64,000 nt of DNA from Pseudidiomarina halophila (GTDB lineage Bacteria; Pseudomonadota; Gammaproteobacteria; Enterobacterales; Alteromonadaceae). Made by a program: the position numbers and the translations under genes. A model generated the notes under the pieces. The model had not been told where the DNA came from. It was given only the letters and a program-made list of their open reading frames with translations, and did not search any database. Positions 52,343 to 62,768 of this stretch are shown here, piece by piece (within the stretch, counting starts at the first letter, position 1; each line of letters starts with the position of its first letter). The stretch spans positions 62,001-126,000 of the forward strand of contig NZ_PIPW01000004.1 in assembly GCF_003987215.1 (NCBI RefSeq), given 5' to 3'.

Positions 52343-54610
52343 ATGAGTCAACCCAAGTTTCGTCACTCATTATTGGCGTTAGCTATCGCATCAGTTGTGA
52401 GTTTTCCAGCTTATGCGCAAGCGCAAGATGAGCAAGAACAACAGGCAGAAGAAAACGGCAAACTGGAACGTATTGAAGTTACCGCACGCCGTAAAACAGA
52501 AAGCTTGCAGGAGGTGCCAGTTTCGGTGTCGTCATTTGGCGCTGGTGATCTTGAACAACTTGGTGTCGAAGACATCACGGAACTTCAGCAACGCATTCCT
52601 AATGCAACAATTCAGGTCAGCCGTGGTACCAACTCAACACTTACTGCGTACATCCGCGGTGTTGGTCAGCAGGATCCATTATGGGGATTTGAGCCTGGTG
52701 TTGGGGTGTACATTGATGATGTTTATATCGCTCGTCCACAAGGTGCTGTATTGGAAGTATTCGACCTTGAGCGCATTGAAGTACTGCGTGGCCCGCAAGG
52801 AACACTTTACGGTAAAAATACCATTGGTGGCGCGCTTAAATACGTGACCAAAGAGCTTACCGGCTACAACGAACTCTCTTTGCAGGGAACCGTAGGTAGT
52901 TACAATCAGCGTGATATTAAAATCTCGGGTCAAACGGCCTTAACTGATAACTTTTTTGTTGGCGGTGCTGTAGCCTCTTTGCAACGCGACGGTTTCGGTG
53001 AGTACGTGAACACCGGCGACGAGAACTACAATAAAGATCTTTTGACCTACCGGTTATCAGCCAAGTGGTTGTTAAGCGACACTATGGATCTGAAATTCTC
53101 CTACGATAAAACTGAAGACGAATCGAACTCGAAAGGCGCGCACCGGTTGTTGACCAGCAGTGTTACTGGCCAGGAACCTTATGAAGATGTTTATGATTCA
53201 AATACCGCTATGCCGGTCGATAATCTTGTTGAGACTGAAGGCGCATCGCTGGTATTCAACTGGGACATCAACGCCGAGTGGGATTTTAAATCAGTAACCG
53301 CAAGTCGTGAAGGCTACACCGATACTAACATCGACTTCAACGCGACCGGCGAGCCGATTTTCATGGTGCCTGCGATCTATGAAGACGAGCAGTTCACCCA
53401 GGAATTCCAGCTGAGCTACACCAATAATTATAACTTCGACTTCGTAGGTGGTGTTTACTACTACGACGGCGAGGCATGTGGTGTGTTTGGTACGGTATTG
53501 CCGATGTACCTGGCTGCGTTTGGCGGTGTTACCGTTGATAACGGCGGTTGTGTACAAACGGAAAGCCTGGCGGTCTACGGTCAGGGTAACTATCGCTTTA
53601 ATGATGACCTGACATTGACGATTGGTGGCCGTTACACCAGTGATGAAAAAGAAGCTGATGTCTTCCGTTACACTTATCTTGGCGTGCACTATATCAACCG
53701 CGCTGGCTTAGACACGCCGTATGACCCGAATGAAGTGATTGATACCTTCGGTCAACCTTTCAGTGTGAACTCGAACTTCAATTCACAAGGCGACTGGAGT
53801 CGTTTCTCTCCGCACGTAGCGTTAAATTATGACCTGTCAGACGATGTCATGATTTACGGTAGCTACAGTAATGGCTTTAAATCGGGCGGTGTTGATATGC
53901 GCGGTGATAAGTCGCTTAACCCGACTATCGATGAGCCTTATGATCCAGAGATTGTTGATACCTTTGAAATTGGTATGAAGTCAGAGTTACTTGATGGCCG
54001 TATGCGTCTGAACAGCGCAATCTTCTACTCAGACTATCAGGACATGCAGGTCACAGTGCAACGTGTTGTGGAATCGGGTATTTCATCACAAGTGCTGAAC
54101 GCCGGCGAGTCAACGGTTAAAGGCTTTGAAGTTGAAACCGTGTTTGCTGCAACTGATACCTTAAACTTCACTGCAATGTTAGGTTATATCGACGCTGAGT
54201 TTGACTCAGTTGTCTATGAAGAGCCAGCTACAGGCGAAACCACTGATGTGACCGATGCCTGGTCATTCCAGAACACGCCCGAGTTGACTTATAACTTAGG
54301 TATGAACAAGACCTTTGAAATGGAAAGTGGTCAGGTTGTCTGGTCTGCTAACTATGCATTCCGTGATGATACCCAAATGTTTGAAGCACCATCACCGCTC
54401 GATCAGGAAAGCTACGGCTTATTGAATACCAGTGTTGTCTGGTACTCAGTTAATGGTCAGTGGAACGTTGGTTTACACGCTAAGAACCTGACTGATGAAG
54501 AGTACCGCGTAGGTGGTTACAACTTTGGACCAACCTTCGGTGACGATGCAGTTGTCGCTTATTACGGTGACCCTCGCACATTCTCCCTGAGTGTGGGTTA
54601 TAAGTTCTAA
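52343..54610 (+). CDS. TonB-dependent outer-membrane receptor
   Basis: A 755-residue outer-membrane protein with a signal peptide (residues 1-26), the TonB box-like segment ERIEVTARR near residue 43, a plug domain (about 57-165, with LRGPQGTLYGKNTIGGAL), and a 22-strand barrel ending in F (SVGYKF). It imports a large or scarce nutrient; the ligand is unknown. Divergent from the GntP operon by 215 bases, which hold both promoters but no site I can name. A strong terminator follows. Confidence 0.93.
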   Translation: MSQPKFRHSLLALAIASVVSFPAYAQAQDEQEQQAEENGKLERIEVTARRKTESLQEVPVSVSSFGAGDLEQLGVEDITELQQRIPNATIQVSRGTNSTLTAYIRGVGQQDPLWGFEPGVGVYIDDVYIARPQGAVLEVFDLERIEVLRGPQGTLYGKNTIGGALKYVTKELTGYNELSLQGTVGSYNQRDIKISGQTALTDNFFVGGAVASLQRDGFGEYVNTGDENYNKDLLTYRLSAKWLLSDTMDLKFSYDKTEDESNSKGAHRLLTSSVTGQEPYEDVYDSNTAMPVDNLVETEGASLVFNWDINAEWDFKSVTASREGYTDTNIDFNATGEPIFMVPAIYEDEQFTQEFQLSYTNNYNFDFVGGVYYYDGEACGVFGTVLPMYLAAFGGVTVDNGGCVQTESLAVYGQGNYRFNDDLTLTIGGRYTSDEKEADVFRYTYLGVHYINRAGLDTPYDPNEVIDTFGQPFSVNSNFNSQGDWSRFSPHVALNYDLSDDVMIYGSYSNGFKSGGVDMRGDKSLNPTIDEPYDPEIVDTFEIGMKSELLDGRMRLNSAIFYSDYQDMQVTVQRVVESGISSQVLNAGESTVKGFEVETVFAATDTLNFTAMLGYIDAEFDSVVYEEPATGETTDVTDAWSFQNTPELTYNLGMNKTFEMESGQVVWSANYAFRDDTQMFEAPSPLDQESYGLLNTSVVWYSVNGQWNVGLHAKNLTDEEYRVGGYNFGPTFGDDAVVAYYGDPRTFSLSVGYKF

Positions 54611-54623
54611 CCCAGGTTAAGTG

Positions 54624-54663
54624 GTGGTTATCCGCATTTGTGCGGGTAACCACTGACTTTTTT
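54624..54663 (+). terminator. Rho-independent terminator after the TonB receptor
   Basis: GTGGTTATCCGCA (54624-54636) pairs with TGCGGGTAACCAC (54641-54653), one G-U, over TTTG, followed by TGACTTTTTT. It separates the receptor from the response regulator. Confidence 0.85.
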
Positions 54664-54679
54664 CGTCGGACGCGCTAGC

Positions 54680-55378
54680 ATGAGTACTTCAGTTTCAAGC
54701 CAACCAGGTTCAAACATGGCGCGCGCTATAATCGCAGATGACCATCCACTGTTTCGTGCAGCACTTAAGCAAGCTTTAACAGAAACCCTTGATACCCCTA
54801 TTTTAGAAGCCGCTTCTTTTGAGCAGTTGAGCGATCTGATCCGCAGTCAGCCACAAGTCGAACTGATCTTACTGGATCTCACCATGCCCGGAAATCGTGG
54901 CCTGACGGGGTTAACCTCGTTACGTAGTCGCTATCCGGATATCTTAGTTGTTATTGTCTCGGCCAACGAGCAAGTGGGCACAATACGACAAGCGATGGCG
55001 TTTGGTGCCAGTGCCTATATTCCGAAATCAATGCCGCTGGCTGAGTTGCAACAAGCAGTGCACGCGGTGTTAGCAGGTGATACCTGGCTACCTGAGCATT
55101 TGCGTGATGCGGTGGAAGCGGAAACCCCGACGGAACATGTCGATTTTGCCCAGCGGCTGGAGCAGTTAACCCCGCAACAGTTTCGGGTGCTGGAATGTTT
55201 AGCTGATGGCTTGCTGAATAAGCAAATAGCCTACGAGCTCAATGTGCAGGAAACCACCATCAAGCAGCATGTCTCGGCAATTTTGCGTAAGCTCAATGTC
55301 ATCAATCGCACCCAGGCGGGCATCGTCTTCAAACAGATGCTTAACTCGCCGGATGTTAACGCCGCAACAGACGTTTAA
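54680..55378 (+). CDS. LuxR-type response regulator (CrbR-like)
   Basis: A 232-residue response regulator. The receiver (residues about 14-130) has the acidic ADDHPLFR pair and the phospho-accepting Asp66 in LLDLTMPG, then a Lys (PKSMPLAE). The C-terminal LuxR HTH covers about 165-215 (LTPQQFRVLECLADGLLNKQ, YELNVQETTIKQHVSAIL). Its neighbour is a convergent sodium-solute symporter histidine kinase; the pair resembles CrbR/CrbS of Vibrio and Pseudomonas, which controls acetate use. The last 23 bases overlap the kinase's end on the other strand. Confidence 0.9.
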   Translation: MSTSVSSQPGSNMARAIIADDHPLFRAALKQALTETLDTPILEAASFEQLSDLIRSQPQVELILLDLTMPGNRGLTGLTSLRSRYPDILVVIVSANEQVGTIRQAMAFGASAYIPKSMPLAELQQAVHAVLAGDTWLPEHLRDAVEAETPTEHVDFAQRLEQLTPQQFRVLECLADGLLNKQIAYELNVQETTIKQHVSAILRKLNVINRTQAGIVFKQMLNSPDVNAATDV

Positions 55379-58300
55379 TCAGGCGTTTTAACGCTGCTAT
55401 TTTTATCGGCTTAGAAGCAAAAAGCGCATGCGCGGCGATGACCTCTTCGCGTACGGTTTCATCTGGATCGGCGGAGTTGATGATTGCCGGCGATTTAGTT
55501 AAGTCGAAATGTTCGCGGACCTTTTTCAAGACCTCAATACCAGTATCACCCTCATCCAGGTGGTAATCGAAAACCACTAAATCTGGCGCAGCTTCATGCC
55601 AGGGTAAGTTTTGCCGCTTGGTAGCGGTCGTAACTGCGGCCCCCCAACTTAGCAACAGCTGCTCCATGGCCTGCAACACACTCGCATCGTTATCTAAAAG
55701 CCAGACATTGCAGCCCTGCAGGAATTGTTCTGAATCCAATCGAGCGGTTGGTTTGCTGCGGACGAGCTGGGGTTGCCATGCCACTTCGTTAAAGGTGAGA
55801 GTAAAGCAGGTTCCCTGATCTACCTTCGATTCGAGGGAAAGCGGAATTCCGAGCAAACGGCACATGCGATCAACAATAGCCAGGCCTAGTCCTATACCCG
55901 GATTATCACCATGTTGATTGACCTGATGAAACTCCCGGAAGATTTTATCGCGCTGATCGCCGGGGATACCGCGTCCCGTATCCATGACGTGCAACTCTGC
56001 GCCATTGCCGCGGCGCCGGACACCAATCAGCACCTTGCCACTGTCGGTATAACGCACTGCGTTTGACAGTAAGTTTTGCACAATGCGACCAATCATTTTG
56101 CGGTCGGTTAGCAGTTGTAGTCGACTGGGGACATACCTCACCTCGACGGACTTGTCGGCGGCTATGACTTTCTGGTTGTCAACAATCGGCTGGATAATCT
56201 CATGCAACGAAACCTTCTGTTTATTTACCGGTAAGTTCCCCGCCTCGAGGCGTGTCATTTCGAGCAGCATGGTAAGAAGTTCTTCGGCATTGTAGAGCGA
56301 CTGCTGAATTTGCTGGGCCAGTCGTGATTCTTCTCCCTGCAAACGTTGGGTCAGCATGTCGCAAAAGAGGGTTGCGGCGTTGAACGGCTGCATCAAATCA
56401 TGGCTTACCGCGGCGAAGAATCGTGTTTTACTCTGGTGCGCGCGCTCTTCTGCTTGTTTGGCATCGAGTAGCTGCGCGGTTCTGTCTGCGACCCGCTGTT
56501 CGAGTTCTGCATTTATTCTTTCCAGTGCACGCTGGGCCTGCACCAGTTCGGTAATATCCGTATAGGTGGTAACAAAGCCGCCACCCGGCATAGGCGCACC
56601 CTGCAGCTCAATAACATGCTCCCCCTGCTGGCGCTGATAACGATAAGCACTACCCTGGCGCAGGTAATTCAGTCGTTTATCAACTTCGGCGGCAATTGCC
56701 GCAGAGTTGTCGGCCTGAATGAGCCCGCGCTCAGCGTTGTAACGCAGCAAATCGGCAACTGGCATGCCGGCTTGCAGAAATCCCGGTGGGTACTGAAAAA
56801 CTTCAACGTAGCGATGATTCCAGGCCACCAGACGCAAGTCCTGATCGATAACACTAATGCCTTGCGGAATGTTTTCTACAGACGCTTGCAGTAATTCGCG
56901 GTTAAATTTGTACAGTTGCGAGGCTTCCGTGGCCCAGGTCACCACTTGCGAGATGGGTACCGAAGGTTGCTGTGTCACGGTATCAAGTAGAATGCGGCTC
57001 GCCGCACTGCCGATAACCGCGGACAGTTCACGCTCTACCCGGGCGAGTAAAGTACCTGGCACCAGCTCGTCAGCCGGTGCGGTGGTTAAGTCATGCCGAA
57101 CACGTTCATTTAGTCGTTCCAGCTCCACGGAGTCAAAAAACCTGGCCAGCAGTTGGCGTAATCTGCCCCAGGATATGGGCTGGTGCTGATAAAGTTCAGG
57201 GTGGCCACCGGTCGGGTCGGTGAACAGGCGTCGCTGTTGTTGTTCGGTGGTGTTTAACGGACTCAGCCAGGAAGTGACAATGTAGATCACTAAGTTCAGG
57301 CCCAGACTAAGTAATACGCCACTGCTAAGTTCGCTATCCGTAAGGCCGCGGTTGAGCTGAATAGATGGAATAAACAACCACCATAACCATAATGCCGTAC
57401 CGACAGCGATACCGATGCTGGCCCCGGCTTTATTCCCCCTTTGCCATACCAGACCACCTAATAATGCCGGTGCTAATTGCGCCAATAAGGCGAGGGATAA
57501 CAAGCCCGCATTAACCAGCGGCAAACTGGTTTCGGTGAGCTTATGGAAACCAAAGGCGAGCAGAATAATGCCGGCAATGGTGGTGCGCCGTATTCGCAGA
57601 ATACGTTTCGGAGTGAAAGTCACGTTACGCAGCCGGCGCTTGGTCGCTCTTAGCCAGAATGGCATCACGACGTCATTTGACATCATTATACTGAGTGCCA
57701 GTGTGGCGATAATTACCATGCTGGTTGCCGAGGCTAAGCCGCCAATAAAGGCCACTGTGGTGATCCATGGGTCATTGGCTTGAAGCAGTATGCTGATCAT
57801 GAACGTGTCAGAGCTTGCTGCAGCGGGTACCAGTAACATGCCCGCCAGAGCTATGGGCAGAATAAACAGGTTTATCGCAAATAAATACAAGGGAAAAGCC
57901 CAGCGGGCAGTCCGTAATTCTTCGGGATCAGTGTTTTCGATGTAAATGACATGGAATTGTCTGGGCAGACAAAACATCGAAATAGCGCCGAGCAAAATGT
58001 GGGTAACATAGACAAAACCGCCCGCCGGGCGGCCCTGCAAAATACTACTTACATCGGTCGACTGAGCAGCTTGCAGGAAAATATCCGCGACCCCGTCAAA
58101 TAACTCGTAGCTGACGTAAAGACCTACGCCCATAAAGGCAAGCAGCTTGACCACCGACTCGAAAGCCACTGCATCCATCAGCCCGGAATGCTGCTCAGCT
58201 AGGCTCATGCGGCGCGTGCCGAATAAAATTGCAAACATCATCATCGCTAAGGCCACTAGTGCGGCGATATCACCAAACCAGGGTAGGGGCTTATCCGCGA

Positions 58301-58733
58301 GTCCGGTGACTGCGGCAAAGCTACCGGTAACGGCGCGAAGTTGCAGCGTGATATAGGGCACGATGCCCACGAGGGCGATCAGTGCGACCGCAAGCGCCAG
58401 CGTTGGAGACTTGCCATAGCGATGACTGATGACATCCGCAATAGAGGTTAAATTTTGTTGTTTGCAAACATGCAGCAAACGCATTTGTATCCGGTGCGCG
58501 AATAAAAAGACCAGCATTGCGCCGACGTAGGTGGGCGCTACGGACCAGCCGTAATAAGCAGACTGTGTGATGGTGCCGTAGAAGGCCCAGGTGGTGCAGT
58601 GAATACCCTGGGCAAGGGCGTAGCGGTACGGTTTAATCTGGCCCGGAGGTTTGCGTTCTCCACGGTAAGCGATGCTGTATAAAATGGCGATGTAAGCGAC
58701 CGCCAGAAAAATTGCAACGCCGGTGCTTAACAT
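55356..58733 (-). CDS. Sodium-solute symporter hybrid histidine kinase (CrbS-like)
   Basis: A 1125-residue protein. Residues 1-480 form an SSS (solute:sodium symporter) domain with about 13 membrane segments; a PAS domain follows (about 625-730), then a coiled segment, a HisKA domain with His778 in FFAAVSHDLMQPF, the HATPase (LLSNAVRYTDSGKV, DTGRGIPGDQRDK, GIGLGLAIV) and a C-terminal receiver with Asp1056 (LVVFDYHLDEG). This is the CbrA/CrbS arrangement. The receiver makes it a hybrid, so it may phosphorelay to the LuxR regulator, as in CrbS. Two bases downstream of a TRIC channel gene. Confidence 0.9.
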   Translation of the reverse strand: MLSTGVAIFLAVAYIAILYSIAYRGERKPPGQIKPYRYALAQGIHCTTWAFYGTITQSAYYGWSVAPTYVGAMLVFLFAHRIQMRLLHVCKQQNLTSIADVISHRYGKSPTLALAVALIALVGIVPYITLQLRAVTGSFAAVTGLADKPLPWFGDIAALVALAMMMFAILFGTRRMSLAEQHSGLMDAVAFESVVKLLAFMGVGLYVSYELFDGVADIFLQAAQSTDVSSILQGRPAGGFVYVTHILLGAISMFCLPRQFHVIYIENTDPEELRTARWAFPLYLFAINLFILPIALAGMLLVPAAASSDTFMISILLQANDPWITTVAFIGGLASATSMVIIATLALSIMMSNDVVMPFWLRATKRRLRNVTFTPKRILRIRRTTIAGIILLAFGFHKLTETSLPLVNAGLLSLALLAQLAPALLGGLVWQRGNKAGASIGIAVGTALWLWWLFIPSIQLNRGLTDSELSSGVLLSLGLNLVIYIVTSWLSPLNTTEQQQRRLFTDPTGGHPELYQHQPISWGRLRQLLARFFDSVELERLNERVRHDLTTAPADELVPGTLLARVERELSAVIGSAASRILLDTVTQQPSVPISQVVTWATEASQLYKFNRELLQASVENIPQGISVIDQDLRLVAWNHRYVEVFQYPPGFLQAGMPVADLLRYNAERGLIQADNSAAIAAEVDKRLNYLRQGSAYRYQRQQGEHVIELQGAPMPGGGFVTTYTDITELVQAQRALERINAELEQRVADRTAQLLDAKQAEERAHQSKTRFFAAVSHDLMQPFNAATLFCDMLTQRLQGEESRLAQQIQQSLYNAEELLTMLLEMTRLEAGNLPVNKQKVSLHEIIQPIVDNQKVIAADKSVEVRYVPSRLQLLTDRKMIGRIVQNLLSNAVRYTDSGKVLIGVRRRGNGAELHVMDTGRGIPGDQRDKIFREFHQVNQHGDNPGIGLGLAIVDRMCRLLGIPLSLESKVDQGTCFTLTFNEVAWQPQLVRSKPTARLDSEQFLQGCNVWLLDNDASVLQAMEQLLLSWGAAVTTATKRQNLPWHEAAPDLVVFDYHLDEGDTGIEVLKKVREHFDLTKSPAIINSADPDETVREEVIAAHALFASKPIKIAALKRLIKRLLRR

Positions 58734-58735
58734 GC

Positions 58736-59362
58736 CTAACGATGCCCTTCGTTATGCTCATGAAAAACATTCAGCGACCACTGCCAGCGGATGGCAGCAA
58801 GCCGCAACAACAAAGTCACCAGACCGCCCGCCAAAAGAGCTGTGAGGGCGGTGTAAGGAGCAAGCAGGACATAAACACTGCCGCCGACCAGGCAGGTGGT
58901 GGCATAAAGTTCGCCTTTCAGCACCATCGGGATATCGCGTGCCAGAACGTCACGGAGCATCCCGCCAAAACATGCAGTTACTGTGCCCATAACCACACAG
59001 ACCACTGCCGGAAAGCCCGCTTCGAGAGCTTTTTGTGCACCCATCACGGTAAAGAATGCTAAACCTATGGCGTCGGCAATTAACAGCGTTTTCTGGTGAA
59101 TATAGTCGCGTAACCGCAACCATAAGATGGTGGTAAAGGCAGCAGCTAAAATGGTGTAGATATAGGTTGGGTCGTAGGCCCAGAACACTGGCAGGTCGAG
59201 AATCAGATCGCGCACGGTTCCGCCACCAACAGCGGTCGCCGAGGCAAGCACTACAACGCCAAAGCCATCCATGTTTTTACGGAAAGCCAATAGCGTGCCG
59301 GAGACTGCAAAAACTGCAACTCCGAGATGATCAAACCAGTAGAAGAAGGTGTCGATAGCCAT
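58736..59362 (-). CDS. TRIC/UPF0126 trimeric cation channel protein
   Basis: A 208-residue inner-membrane protein with about seven membrane segments; HLGVAVFAVSGTLLAFRKNM, GGGTVRDLILD and CFGGMLRDVLARDIP are the paired UPF0126 (TRIC-family) signatures. Bacterial TRIC proteins are K+ channels. The frame extends 27 codons further, but the ATG at 59362 begins the conserved part. First gene of a leftward pair with the hybrid kinase. Confidence 0.88.
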   Translation of the reverse strand: MAIDTFFYWFDHLGVAVFAVSGTLLAFRKNMDGFGVVVLASATAVGGGTVRDLILDLPVFWAYDPTYIYTILAAAFTTILWLRLRDYIHQKTLLIADAIGLAFFTVMGAQKALEAGFPAVVCVVMGTVTACFGGMLRDVLARDIPMVLKGELYATTCLVGGSVYVLLAPYTALTALLAGGLVTLLLRLAAIRWQWSLNVFHEHNEGHR

Positions 59363-59575
59363 TGTAAACTGACGTTTTTTTCCTTTGGTGAGTCCAGTTT
59401 GGCATGGATTGTTACAGAAGCCTAGCGATCTGTTGTGCGACATGACTCCCCATTCGCGCTTAAATTCGTTAGAATGCGGAACAATTTTCTAAAAAAACAG
59501 TGATTGGGCTTGTTTGAACGCAGAACAGCCCCATCTCAAAGCTATTAAAACTAACTCGATAAGACAGAGGAATTT

Positions 59576-59911
59576 ATGGACTTTTTAATTGGTACAGCTC
59601 ACGCACAAGACGGCGCAGCAACTCAGGGTGGCGGCATGGAACTGATCTTTATGCTGGTCATGTTTGGTTTAATTTTCTACTTCATGATTTACCGCCCACA
59701 AGCTAAACGCGTCAAGCAGCATAAAGAACTTATCGCCGGTATTAGTAAAGGCGATGAAGTATTGATGAATGGTGGTATGGTCGGTCGCATCACTAAAATC
59801 AACGAAGAAAGCGACTTTATGGTTATCGCACTTGCTGAGACCGTGGAAGTGACTGTGCAGAAATCAGCGGTAACCGCGGTTCTGCCAAAAGGGACCATGA
59901 AATCTCTGTAA
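59576..59911 (+). CDS. yajC: Preprotein translocase subunit YajC
   Basis: A 111-residue single-pass protein with the YajC pattern: hydrophobic segment LIFMLVMFGLIFYFMIYRPQ, then QAKRVKQHKELIAG and a DEVLMNGGMVGRITKI domain. It joins SecDF in the holotranslocon. AGAGG precedes the ATG. The yajC-secD-secF operon is complete, but tgt, its usual upstream neighbour, is 51 kb away. Confidence 0.97.
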   Translation: MDFLIGTAHAQDGAATQGGGMELIFMLVMFGLIFYFMIYRPQAKRVKQHKELIAGISKGDEVLMNGGMVGRITKINEESDFMVIALAETVEVTVQKSAVTAVLPKGTMKSL

Positions 59912-59929
59912 AGGAGATAAGGATTTAAC

Positions 59930-61777
59930 GTGTTAAACAAGTTTCCGCTCTGGAAAAATCTGATGGTAATCGCCATTTTGGTGATTGCCGGAGTTTACGC
60001 TTTACCTAATCTCTATGGTGAAGACTTCGCGGTTCAGGTATCAGCAACGCGCACCACCAGCATCGATACGCAAGTAATGGGGCGGGTAGAAGACACGCTG
60101 GCTGAGCTGGATATTGCGCCAAAGTCGATTGTCATGGAAGAAGATCAGTTGTTGATTCGACTCTCTTCCGACAATGAGCAGTTAAAGGCGCGCGAGGCCA
60201 TTATGCAGGAGCTGGGCACCGACTATGTCGTGGCACTCAATCTGGCTCCAGCGACGCCAGATTGGCTTGCAGCTTTAGGCGCGACGCCAATGAAGTTAGG
60301 TTTGGACCTTCGTGGCGGTGTGCACTTTCTGATGGAAGTGGACATGAACGAAGCGATGCGCAAGATTTTAGGTCAAATGCGTGACACCGTCCGCACCGAA
60401 CTGCGCGAAGAGCGGATTCGTTATACCAGTATTGAACGTCGTGACGATGACATAGTGGTCACTCTGCGGACCACTGAGGATTATCAGGCGGCTGAAAACT
60501 ATCTCGACGGTCTTTATGAAGGTTATACCTTGCTTGAGGATGAAGCGGCGCGAACTCTTACTTTGCGGATGACCGAAACGAAGATCGAAGAAACCCGTGA
60601 TTACGCCATCTCACAAAACGTGACCATATTACGGAATCGCGTGAACGAGCTTGGGGTTGCGGAGCCGCTGGTGCAGCGTCAGGGTGCGGAGCGCATCGTC
60701 GTGCAGTTGCCTGGTGTGCAGGATACAGCCCGGGCGAAAGAAATCCTTGGCGCTACAGCTACGCTGGAATTCCGGCTTGTTGATGACCAAAACAGTGTCC
60801 GTGAGGCGGAAATGGGACGGGTACCATTTGGTTCTGAACTGTATCCGAACCGCAACGGCGGTAATGTTCTGCTGAAAGAAGATGTAATTCTAACCGGCGA
60901 TCATATTGTTAATGCCAATTCGGGATTCGATGAGAATCAGCGGCCACAGGTCAACATTAGCCTGGATGGTGTAGGTGGCGATAAAATGTCACTGGCCACG
61001 CGCGACAATGTTGGTAAACCAATGGCAACTCTGTTTATTGAGTTCAAAACGACCGGTGAACGAGATCAGGAAGGCGACATTATTTTTGAGCGTCATGAAG
61101 AAGTTATTAACGTCGCAACCATTCAGGCACGGTTGGGAAGTAGCTTCCGTATCACCGGCCTGGATTCTGTGCAGGAAGCGCAAAACCTAGCACTATTACT
61201 GCGTGCAGGTGCTTTGATCGCGCCCATCCAGATTGTCGAAGAACGCACCGTCGGACCGAGTCTTGGTCAGGAAAACATTAATATGGGGATCCAGGCTATT
61301 GTCTGGGGTTTTGTCCTGGTATTGGCGTTCATGGTGATGTACTACAAAAAGTTCGGCATGGTCGCAAATCTGGCACTGGCAACCAATCTGATCTTGATTG
61401 TTGGGGTGATGTCGATGATTCCTGGCGCAACCCTGACCTTACCTGGTATGGCGGGTATTGTTCTGACCGTAGGTATGGCCGTCGATGCTAACGTGCTTAT
61501 TTTCGAGCGAATACGTGAGGAAATAAAAGCCAAGCGAAGTCCGCAGCAAGCGATTCATCATGGTTATGATAGTGCTCTGTCAACGATTGCTGATGCCAAC
61601 GTTACGACGTTAATTGCAGCGATTATCTTGTTTGCGATTGGTACGGGTCCGATTAAAGGATTCGCGGTAACACTCGCAATCGGTATTGTGACCTCAATGT
61701 TTACCTCAATTGTAGGTACCCGTGCAGTGGTGAATGCCATCTGGGGTGGTAAACGCATTGACAAGTTATCGGTTTAG
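59930..61777 (+). CDS. secD: Protein translocase subunit SecD
   Basis: A 615-residue proton-driven secretion accessory protein. It has the first membrane segment, a large periplasmic P1 domain with [16 protein letters not shown], the [19 protein letters not shown]-like segment (here [19 protein letters not shown]), and the C-terminal five-helix block ending [17 protein letters not shown]. Starts at GTG, preceded by AAGGAG at 59911-59916. Second gene of the yajC operon. Confidence 0.97.
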   Translation: MLNKFPLWKNLMVIAILVIAGVYALPNLYGEDFAVQVSATRTTSIDTQVMGRVEDTLAELDIAPKSIVMEEDQLLIRLSSDNEQLKAREAIMQELGTDYVVALNLAPATPDWLAALGATPMKLGLDLRGGVHFLMEVDMNEAMRKILGQMRDTVRTELREERIRYTSIERRDDDIVVTLRTTEDYQAAENYLDGLYEGYTLLEDEAARTLTLRMTETKIEETRDYAISQNVTILRNRVNELGVAEPLVQRQGAERIVVQLPGVQDTARAKEILGATATLEFRLVDDQNSVREAEMGRVPFGSELYPNRNGGNVLLKEDVILTGDHIVNANSGFDENQRPQVNISLDGVGGDKMSLATRDNVGKPMATLFIEFKTTGERDQEGDIIFERHEEVINVATIQARLGSSFRITGLDSVQEAQNLALLLRAGALIAPIQIVEERTVGPSLGQENINMGIQAIVWGFVLVLAFMVMYYKKFGMVANLALATNLILIVGVMSMIPGATLTLPGMAGIVLTVGMAVDANVLIFERIREEIKAKRSPQQAIHHGYDSALSTIADANVTTLIAAIILFAIGTGPIKGFAVTLAIGIVTSMFTSIVGTRAVVNAIWGGKRIDKLSV

Positions 61778-61785
61778 GAGGCCAC

Positions 61786-62733
61786 ATGCACGAGCTAATA
61801 AAAACGGATAAAACCATACCATTCATGCGCTTCCGAATGGTCGCATGGATTTTCAGCGGACTCTTGCTGATCGCTTCTATTGCTTCACTGGCGATAAATC
61901 AGTTGAACTGGGGCCTGGACTTTACTGGCGGTACGGTTATTGAAGTCGGTTACGAACGTGAAGCTGACTTAAGTGAAATACGTACTACACTTGATGCTAA
62001 TGGCTTCTCTGGTGCTGTGGTACAGAACTTTGGTACCCAGCAAGATGTGCTGATTCGTATCGAGCCGCAGGAAGGCGTTAAAGCGCAAGAGGTCGGTGAC
62101 AATATTCTTAATTTGTTGCGTGCTGCTACAGATGAAGAAGTAACCATGCGACGTATCGAGTTTGTCGGTCCCAATGTGGGTGACCAGCTAACTCAGCAGG
62201 GCGGTTTAGCCATGCTAACTGCCCTGATCTGTATCTTGATTTATATTGCCTTTCGCTTTGAGTGGCGTCTTGCGTTAGGTGCAGTTGGCGCCTTGGCGCA
62301 CGATGTAATTCTGACGCTGGGTCTATTTTCTATCCTTGGGTTGGAATTTGATTTGACGGTGCTGGCAGCTTTACTCGCTGTTATTGGTTACTCCATTAAC
62401 GATACCGTGGTGGTCAGCGATCGAATTCGCGAGAATTTCCGTAAATTCCGCAAGGGCAGCTCAGAAGAGATTATCAACGGTGCCCTGACGGATACTATGA
62501 GCCGCACAGTGATTACCTCGTTAACGACCGTACTGGTATTGTTTGCGTTGTTTTTCCTTGGTGGTGCATTGATTCATGGCTTTGCGACAGCATTGTTGTT
62601 TGGTGTATTTATCGGTACCTATTCGTCGGTTTATATTGCCAGCTCACTGGCCTTAGCATTAGGTGTAAGTCGCGAAGACTTGATGCCACCTGAAGTTGAG
62701 AAGGAAGGTGAAGATTTGGATCCGATGCCGTAA
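61786..62733 (+). CDS. secF: Protein translocase subunit SecF
   Basis: A 315-residue partner of SecD with the GLDFTGGTVIEVGY motif, the second periplasmic domain and the SINDTVVVSDRIRENFRKF motif. TM segments match the family. It starts 8 bases after secD. Confidence 0.97.
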   Translation: MHELIKTDKTIPFMRFRMVAWIFSGLLLIASIASLAINQLNWGLDFTGGTVIEVGYEREADLSEIRTTLDANGFSGAVVQNFGTQQDVLIRIEPQEGVKAQEVGDNILNLLRAATDEEVTMRRIEFVGPNVGDQLTQQGGLAMLTALICILIYIAFRFEWRLALGAVGALAHDVILTLGLFSILGLEFDLTVLAALLAVIGYSINDTVVVSDRIRENFRKFRKGSSEEIINGALTDTMSRTVITSLTTVLVLFALFFLGGALIHGFATALLFGVFIGTYSSVYIASSLALALGVSREDLMPPEVEKEGEDLDPMP

Positions 62734-62768
62734 CGGTTGTCGATGATCAATAGGGAACAGGAGAACGG

